From NCBI GenBank assembly GCA_023897205.1, contig JAHWDD010000008.1:186001-250000 (forward strand): a stretch of 64,000 nucleotides of DNA. The letters run 5' to 3'. A program made the translations under genes and the position numbers. How positions within the stretch are numbered: position 1 is the first letter of the stretch; every line of letters starts with the position of its first letter. This DNA comes from Exophiala sp. HKRS030 (taxonomy: Eukaryota; Ascomycota; Eurotiomycetes; Chaetothyriales; Herpotrichiellaceae). Of this stretch, positions 59,792 to 64,000 are shown piece after piece. Under the pieces are notes generated by a model that was not told the origin of the DNA, searched no databases, and was given only the letters and a program-made list of their open reading frames with translations.

Positions 59792-61584
59792 ATGCTCTCT
59801 CGACCTCTGGCTTATTCTACTTCTTCTATTGCTTTCCTCCCCTCGTCGACGTCGTCGTCATCCTCAACATTGCGACGTCTTAGCACTAATCTCGCGTGTC
59901 GGGTCAACAAATCGGAGGCTCCCTTTTCAGCAGCAGAACAACTCGGACTAATCGGCGTGCACCATTCATCATCACATCAGCCATCTTCTTCACTTCCCCC
60001 CTGGTTCCGGTCCGCTAGATTCATAGGTACTTCTTGTCGTACCGCTAGTAGTAGATCTACTCCTGTCTCCTGTACTTCCGGGATCTACTGGTCCTTTTCG
60101 AGGATCCGCCCAGCCGCCCCGTCACAGTCGTCATTCTCGAAGTCGTCCGGCGACCTTTTTATATCTCGCCGATTCCCATCCTCTCTGCGAGTACTAATAC
60201 AACAGACACGATTCTGCAGCAGCTCTAGCCACAAGCACTCGACGACTCCCTCGACACACACAAACAACACGACCACCGCCGCACCACCCGAGGGACAAAA
60301 GGCGGACGAAGAGGAAGAAGAGTTCAACCCCATCACCATGTCTCCAGGTTAGTTCCGTCCATCTCAGTATTTTTTTTCCCTACTGGAGTTTTACAATGTC
60401 CTCCTCCATTCATACCCCACTGCTTTTGCTATGCATTCAACATCAAAGAACCTAATGCATCGATTCGTGTTCGAATGATGAAGGGAAAAAAGATTCTTCA
60501 ATTGTTCTTTTCATCCCTTGAGTGCCTATTTTGATCTTCATGTATTGTCTGCACGGCCTGTATGATCTGCACGACCATCCAAAATTCCACCTCAACAATT
60601 TTTGTTTGGCGTGCTCAGTTCACGTGACCACCACCACCACCACCAACATCACTACCACCATTCGTTTCCCCCCTTGTCCTGTTGCTCTGTACCCACTGAG
60701 TTGTATCGTTCGATACCTCATGTCAGCTACAGAGTACCCATGTTATGATGCATGCGCACATCATTTTTTGTTTGTGATCTGATACGCTGCAACTTTCCCG
60801 ACCCGACCCGTCAACTCCCGAACGTCGCAGGACTTCCTTGTGTTTCCCTTTTGGGATGACGAAGAAAACACCCCCGAGTGTTTCGGTGTGTCAGTCAGCC
60901 AGCCGAATTTGAAACTAACCCAGACGCTGCCTTGTCTGTGTAGATCCGAACTCCGATGACGCCTTCACCAAGGCCTTCAACAACAACTCGGCGTGGCGAC
61001 GGTCCCTGGCCGAGACCGAGCCGGAGCTGTTCGAATCCCTGGGCAAAGGCCAGTCGCCCCAGATCCTCTGGATCGGCTGCGCCGACTCTCGCTGCCCGGA
61101 GACGACCATCCTGGGCCTGAAGCCGGGCGAGATCTTTTGCCACCGCAACATCGCCAACATCCTGACCCCGACCGACATCAATTCCCTCTCGGTCATCCAG
61201 TTCGCCGTCCAGTACCTCAAGGTCAAGCACATCATCATCTGCGGACACACGTCGTGCGGTGGCATCGCCGCCGCCCTGGACAACAAGAAGCTGGGCCTGA
61301 TCGACACCTGGCTCATGCCGCTGCGGGCCATCCGCCGGGAGAACCTGGGACTCTTGGACAGCCTCGACGACAAGGAGCGGGCCCTGAAGCTCGTCGAGCT
61401 CAACGTCCGGCACGGCGCCAAGGTCCTGCACGAGAACCCAATCGTCATCGACGCCATCCAGGAACGAGGGTTGCAGGTCCACGGCCTCATCTACAACGTC
61501 GGCACCGGGGAACTCAGGGAGCTGGACATTGGAGAGGACGATGACGTGGTCAAGAGCCGTCGCATCGCCTTCAAGACCGAGTGA
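59792..61584 (+). CDS. NCE103: Beta-carbonic anhydrase with long N-terminal extension, 398 aa
   Basis: Exons 59792-60347 and 60944-61584 total 399 codons. The catalytic domain (about 186-398) has zinc ligands C231, H287 and C290 and the D233-R235 dyad, in CADSRCPE and GHTSCGG. It interconverts CO2 and bicarbonate. The first 185 residues are Ser/Arg-rich with almost no acidic residues up to about 165, as in a mitochondrial targeting sequence, but are longer than usual. An internal in-frame ATG at 60338 (MSPG), four codons before the 596-bp intron, would give a cytosolic-length enzyme of about 216 residues. That intron is about ten times longer than others in the window, so it could hold an alternative promoter. 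GC content rises sharply in exon 2. Confidence 0.93.
60348..60943 (+). other. Long intron (596 bp) of the carbonic anhydrase gene
   Basis: The donor is GTTAGT and the acceptor TGTAG, joining phase-1 codons. It contains a (CCA)n-like stretch near 60629-60660. Its unusual length makes an internal promoter or alternative first exon possible. Confidence 0.6.
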
Positions 61585-62030
61585 ACCAGAAACCCACTGA
61601 CCGGCGATAAGGGACCTTTCTTTTTTTGGGGGGAGGACGAGGGGATTCCTTGTTCTTTTTTCACCTACTTCTTGTGCCGGGAGACGTGGAATTATTGCTT
61701 CCTTGAAAGGCGAGCCGGAGAATCATCAAAGTAAAGTAAATGTCAAAACTCTTGAACGAGACCCTTGTTTTCCTTCTTCGATAGAGGTAGTCCTCTCCAA
61801 GATGAGTGCGTATTGGGGAGGGTGAAATGACAAAATGTCAGCGAGAGACCAAATATTTTTTCCTTCTGTTGCCGGTGGGTGTGTGTGTGTGTGTGTGTGT
61901 GTGTATGCGTGCGTGTTGTCCGATGTGTGGTGCAACTCACACACAAGTCTGTGTGGGAAAGTGAAACACTGCCACCAGATGTTTTTGGGGGGGTTGGGAT
62001 GAGAGAGATTTGACGAAAGTGAAAGGAGCT
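61585..62030. other. 3' flank of the carbonic anhydrase gene
   Basis: Noncoding. It contains a (GT)n run at about 61879-61904. Confidence 0.6.
61879..61904. repeat. (GT)n microsatellite
   Basis: About thirteen GT units, noncoding. Confidence 0.9.
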
Positions 62031-62379
62031 AGAAGAAGAAGAAGAAGAAGAAGAAGAAGAAGAAGAAGAAGAAGAAGAAGAAGAAGAAGAAGAAGAAGAA
62101 GAAGAAGAAGAAGAAGAAGAAGAAGAAGAAGAAGAAGAAGAAGAAGAAGAAGANNNNNNNNNNNNNNNNNNNNNNNNNNNNNNNNNNNNNNNNNNNNNNN
62201 NNNNNNNNNNNNNNNNNNNNNNNNNNNNNNNNNNNNNNNNNNNNNNNNNNNNNGAAGAAGAAGAAGAAGAAGAAGAAGAAGAAGAAGAAGAAGAAGAAGA
62301 AGAAGAAGAAGAAGAAGAAGAAGAAGAAGAAGAAGAAGAAGAAGAAGAAGAAGAAGAAGAAGAAGAAGAAGAAGAAGAA
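62031..62379. repeat. (GAA)n / (TTC)n tract interrupted by a 100-N gap
   Basis: Perfect GAA repeats occupy about 62031-62153 and 62254-62379. Exactly 100 N (62154-62253) sit between them, the conventional mark for a gap of unknown length, so the real tract may be longer. The poly-Arg, poly-Ser and poly-Phe ORFs here are artefacts. Confidence 0.95.
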
Positions 62380-62579
62380 CAAGGGGAGGAGGATAGTAAT
62401 ATTATAACTTTTGGTAGAGAAAGCAAAGGGAGAGTAACTTGAGAAGGGGGTCATGCAGACACACACTCACTCACAATATACACATGAGAGGAATAGAGAG
62501 TAGAACAGTGACAAAGAAATCATCATTTTAGATGTACCTTTATTCTTCATAAAAATCCATAGGCTTGTTATGAAAAAAT

Positions 62580-63113
62580 TCACCTAGGTCTAGCCCTCTG
62601 CATGCGTCTCTGTTTGCTGAGCTCGGCCCTCTCCCTCCTTTGCCTCTCCACTTCGCGTTTCCTCCGCCGTGCGGCTGCTCGTTCCACGTCTCGTTCCTCC
62701 CTGCGCTTCTCTTCTAGCAACTCTTCGGTCGTTTTGATAAATTCGATTCTGTAAAAGAATCGTACTCGCTTGGCCTTCTTGGGTGGCGCCAGCGGGTCTT
62801 GGGGCATCCGAGGATGCTTCTTGAGGATTGACTTCGGGGCGGGCTTCTTGGGCACCTCGGGCCCCTTGCCGAAGGGTGGTGGTTGATATGGCGCGATGCC
62901 AGGACGCAAAAATGGCTCTGTTGGAGGAGGAGGGGGAGGAGATGGGCACCGATACTTCAAATCTGCCTCTTGGGCACCGGGAGGACGTTGGTCGGGTTGC
63001 TTTGCTGCTGGCGATAGGAAGCCAGTTGACCACGCGGGAGACTCCATGGTGGTCGGTGGTGGTGGTGATTGAGAAGGCATCATATACGTGGTTGACCAGG
63101 CGGGAGACGACAT
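62580..63113 (-). CDS. Small Pro/Arg-rich protein with SILKK and RVRF motifs, 177 aa
   Basis: From ATG 63113 the ORF runs to a stop at 62580-62582. I do not recognise a named family. The first 110 residues are Pro/Ser-rich with two copies of an SPAWST segment. SILKK is at 95-99, and R116-V-R-F119 fits the RVxF consensus for docking to protein phosphatase 1; SILKK followed by VRF is a combination seen in nuclear PP1-binding and chromatin proteins. The C-terminal 55 residues form a very basic, Arg/Glu-rich helix (predicted coiled coil or nucleic-acid binding). A CAG-rich tract lies just upstream in the same frame but is cut off by a TAA at 63180-63182, so an additional spliced 5' exon is possible. 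Confidence 0.55.
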   Translation of the reverse strand: MSSPAWSTTYMMPSQSPPPPTTMESPAWSTGFLSPAAKQPDQRPPGAQEADLKYRCPSPPPPPPTEPFLRPGIAPYQPPPFGKGPEVPKKPAPKSILKKHPRMPQDPLAPPKKAKRVRFFYRIEFIKTTEELLEEKRREERDVERAAARRRKREVERQRRERAELSKQRRMQRARPR

Positions 63114-63119
63114 GATGAT

Positions 63120-63141
63120 TGATGATTGTTGTTGTTGTTGT

Positions 63142-63181
<40 letters not shown>

Positions 63182-63260
63182 ATGGTCGGTGTTCCTGTGC
63201 CTGCTGCTGCTGTGCCTGCTGCTGCTGTGCCTGCTGCTGCTGTGCCTGCTGCTGCTGTTC
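63120..63260. repeat. CAA/CAG (CTG/TTG) trinucleotide tract
   Basis: Two blocks of Gln-type codons on the minus strand are separated by about 20 bp containing a TAA. The right block is built of 15-bp units (CAG x3-4 plus GCA). It lies directly upstream of the 63113 start codon. Confidence 0.85.
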
Positions 63261-63473
63261 TCCCTGGAAAAAAAAGAAAAGAGAAAGAAATCAGGAAATT
63301 CGGTGAAGAAGGGCTTTTATATGGTAAAATCTTTACTGGAGGAAGGAAACTGCTGTTTTCCAGGCACAACGAAATAGCGAATCATGGATCCTCCCCTCAA
63401 GGAGGTGCGTGCTGTGCCTTAGAGCAGATCAGAAAACTTGCTGGGTTTGACCGTTCATGAGTGGACGTCCTCG

Positions 63474-64000
63474 TTATCCTCTGAACTTCTTGAACGCTTC
63501 TGCCACCGTCATTCCTTTCTCTACAGCTTCCTTTACCTTGTCGTCAGCGTCCACTAGTCTGGGCATCAAGGAAAGCGTCTCGTCGAGGAGATCCTGCGGG
63601 ATGACCACAACACCCTCCAACGGGTCACAAAAGACGATGTCCCCCTATAGGCACTGTCAATAGCAACGTCCTCAAGTTCAGCACCTCTCTATGTTCTCAC
63701 CGGAGCCACCGTAACACCAGTTATGGTCACTGGAATGTTGCGGGCGTATACCGTCGACTCAGCGTTGGTCCCCACGGTCGACCTCCCAAGGGCAAAAATC
63801 TGTCCCCAGATGCTCGTGAATATGACGATAATAGCTGGACATGACACAGAGGGCATAAGAAAGAGGCGAGTCAACATACCGGTAGTTTGGACTCCTTCAA
63901 CTCAGCCATGTCTCGAACACGGCCACCAACAACGCACGCTGCCACACCCCTGGCTTTCATTCTTTGAGCCATGATGCCGCCCACAGCAGCACAGTTTTGA
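63474..64000 (-). CDS. RraA-like protein (HMG aldolase/oxaloacetate decarboxylase-like), 5' partial
   Basis: Minus-strand exons 63880->64000, 63701-63799 and 63474-63644 are readable; the gene continues beyond the right edge. Segments include AAVGGIMAQRMKARG, GGRVRDMAEL with the conserved Arg-Asp pair, IFALGRSTVGTNAE, TVAPGDIVFCDPLEGVVVIP and a C-terminal helix ending TVAEAFKKFRG. This matches the RraA fold found in fungal members annotated as dimethylmenaquinone-methyltransferase-like. Characterised relatives cleave 4-hydroxy-4-methyl-2-oxoglutarate or decarboxylate oxaloacetate with a divalent metal; bacterial RraA instead inhibits RNase E. The conserved G-G-x-R-D-x-x-x-L core suggests an enzyme. 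The two introns are short and phase 0. Confidence 0.88.

Noticed and set aside
62010..62466. Poly-Arg, poly-Ser and poly-Phe ORFs across the GAA tract.
   Set aside because: They are translations of a trinucleotide repeat and of N.
62590..63369. 259-codon minus ORF rich in Thr and Ala spanning the CAG tract.
   Set aside because: It reads the CAG repeat and the RVRF-protein gene in another frame, giving low-complexity sequence only.
1..64000. tRNA, rRNA, CRISPR arrays, telomere repeats and intact transposons.
   Set aside because: I looked for tRNA-like T-loops, regularly spaced direct repeats, TTAGGG runs and transposase or reverse-transcriptase segments and found none that I can support; a covariance-model and repeat-library search would be decisive.

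Overview
The window reads as nuclear DNA of a filamentous ascomycete (Pezizomycotina). Genes carry many short GT-AG introns (about 45-140 bp), there are two Zn(2)Cys(6) regulators, several major-facilitator (MFS) transporters, a septin of the AspB/Cdc3 type, and pyrimidine-rich leaders. The mix of sugar porters, a Baeyer-Villiger-type monooxygenase and esterases suggests Eurotiomycetes, possibly Chaetothyriales; that placement is inference. Exon structures were worked out by hand from splice signals, reading phase and family resemblance remembered from training; nothing was run.

Left block (1-7963): the 3' part of an alpha/beta hydrolase, a Zn2Cys6 regulator (1220-3746), a second hydrolase on the minus strand (3824-4732) and a divergent MFS sugar porter (5954-7963). 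This looks like a small regulator/hydrolase/uptake group. Next come two housekeeping genes transcribed divergently: SEC7 (8727-14850, minus) and the E2 subunit of mitochondrial pyruvate dehydrogenase (15390-17077, plus).

Accessory block (about 18.0-31.5 kb): a carboxylesterase that is cut short, an intact DHA2-like MFS exporter converging on a small DoxX-like membrane protein, then a decaying stretch. That stretch holds a degraded bHLH-like gene, a transaldolase-family pseudogene with several stops and frameshifts, a gene built on nonapeptide and Asp-Ser repeats, and an unrecognised gene with a C-terminal cysteine module.

Metabolic block (31.5-47.0 kb): a 15-exon sugar porter, a KduD-like short-chain dehydrogenase, a flavin monooxygenase, an acyl-CoA synthetase, a peroxisomal acyl-CoA oxidase ending in SRL, and a second Zn2Cys6 regulator. 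Together they could oxidise a ketone or alcohol, activate the resulting acid to a CoA thioester and start peroxisomal beta-oxidation under a local regulator. This is the best candidate for an undescribed system here. About 3.8 kb without a confident gene follows.

Right block (50.8-64.0 kb): conserved genes, namely an Mme1-like mitochondrial carrier, septin AspB, a Pom33/TMEM33 protein, a beta-carbonic anhydrase and an RraA-like enzyme cut by the window edge. Between them lie a broken member of an abundant fungal family, a small Arg-rich protein with a PP1-docking-like motif, and a (GAA)n tract containing a 100-N assembly gap.
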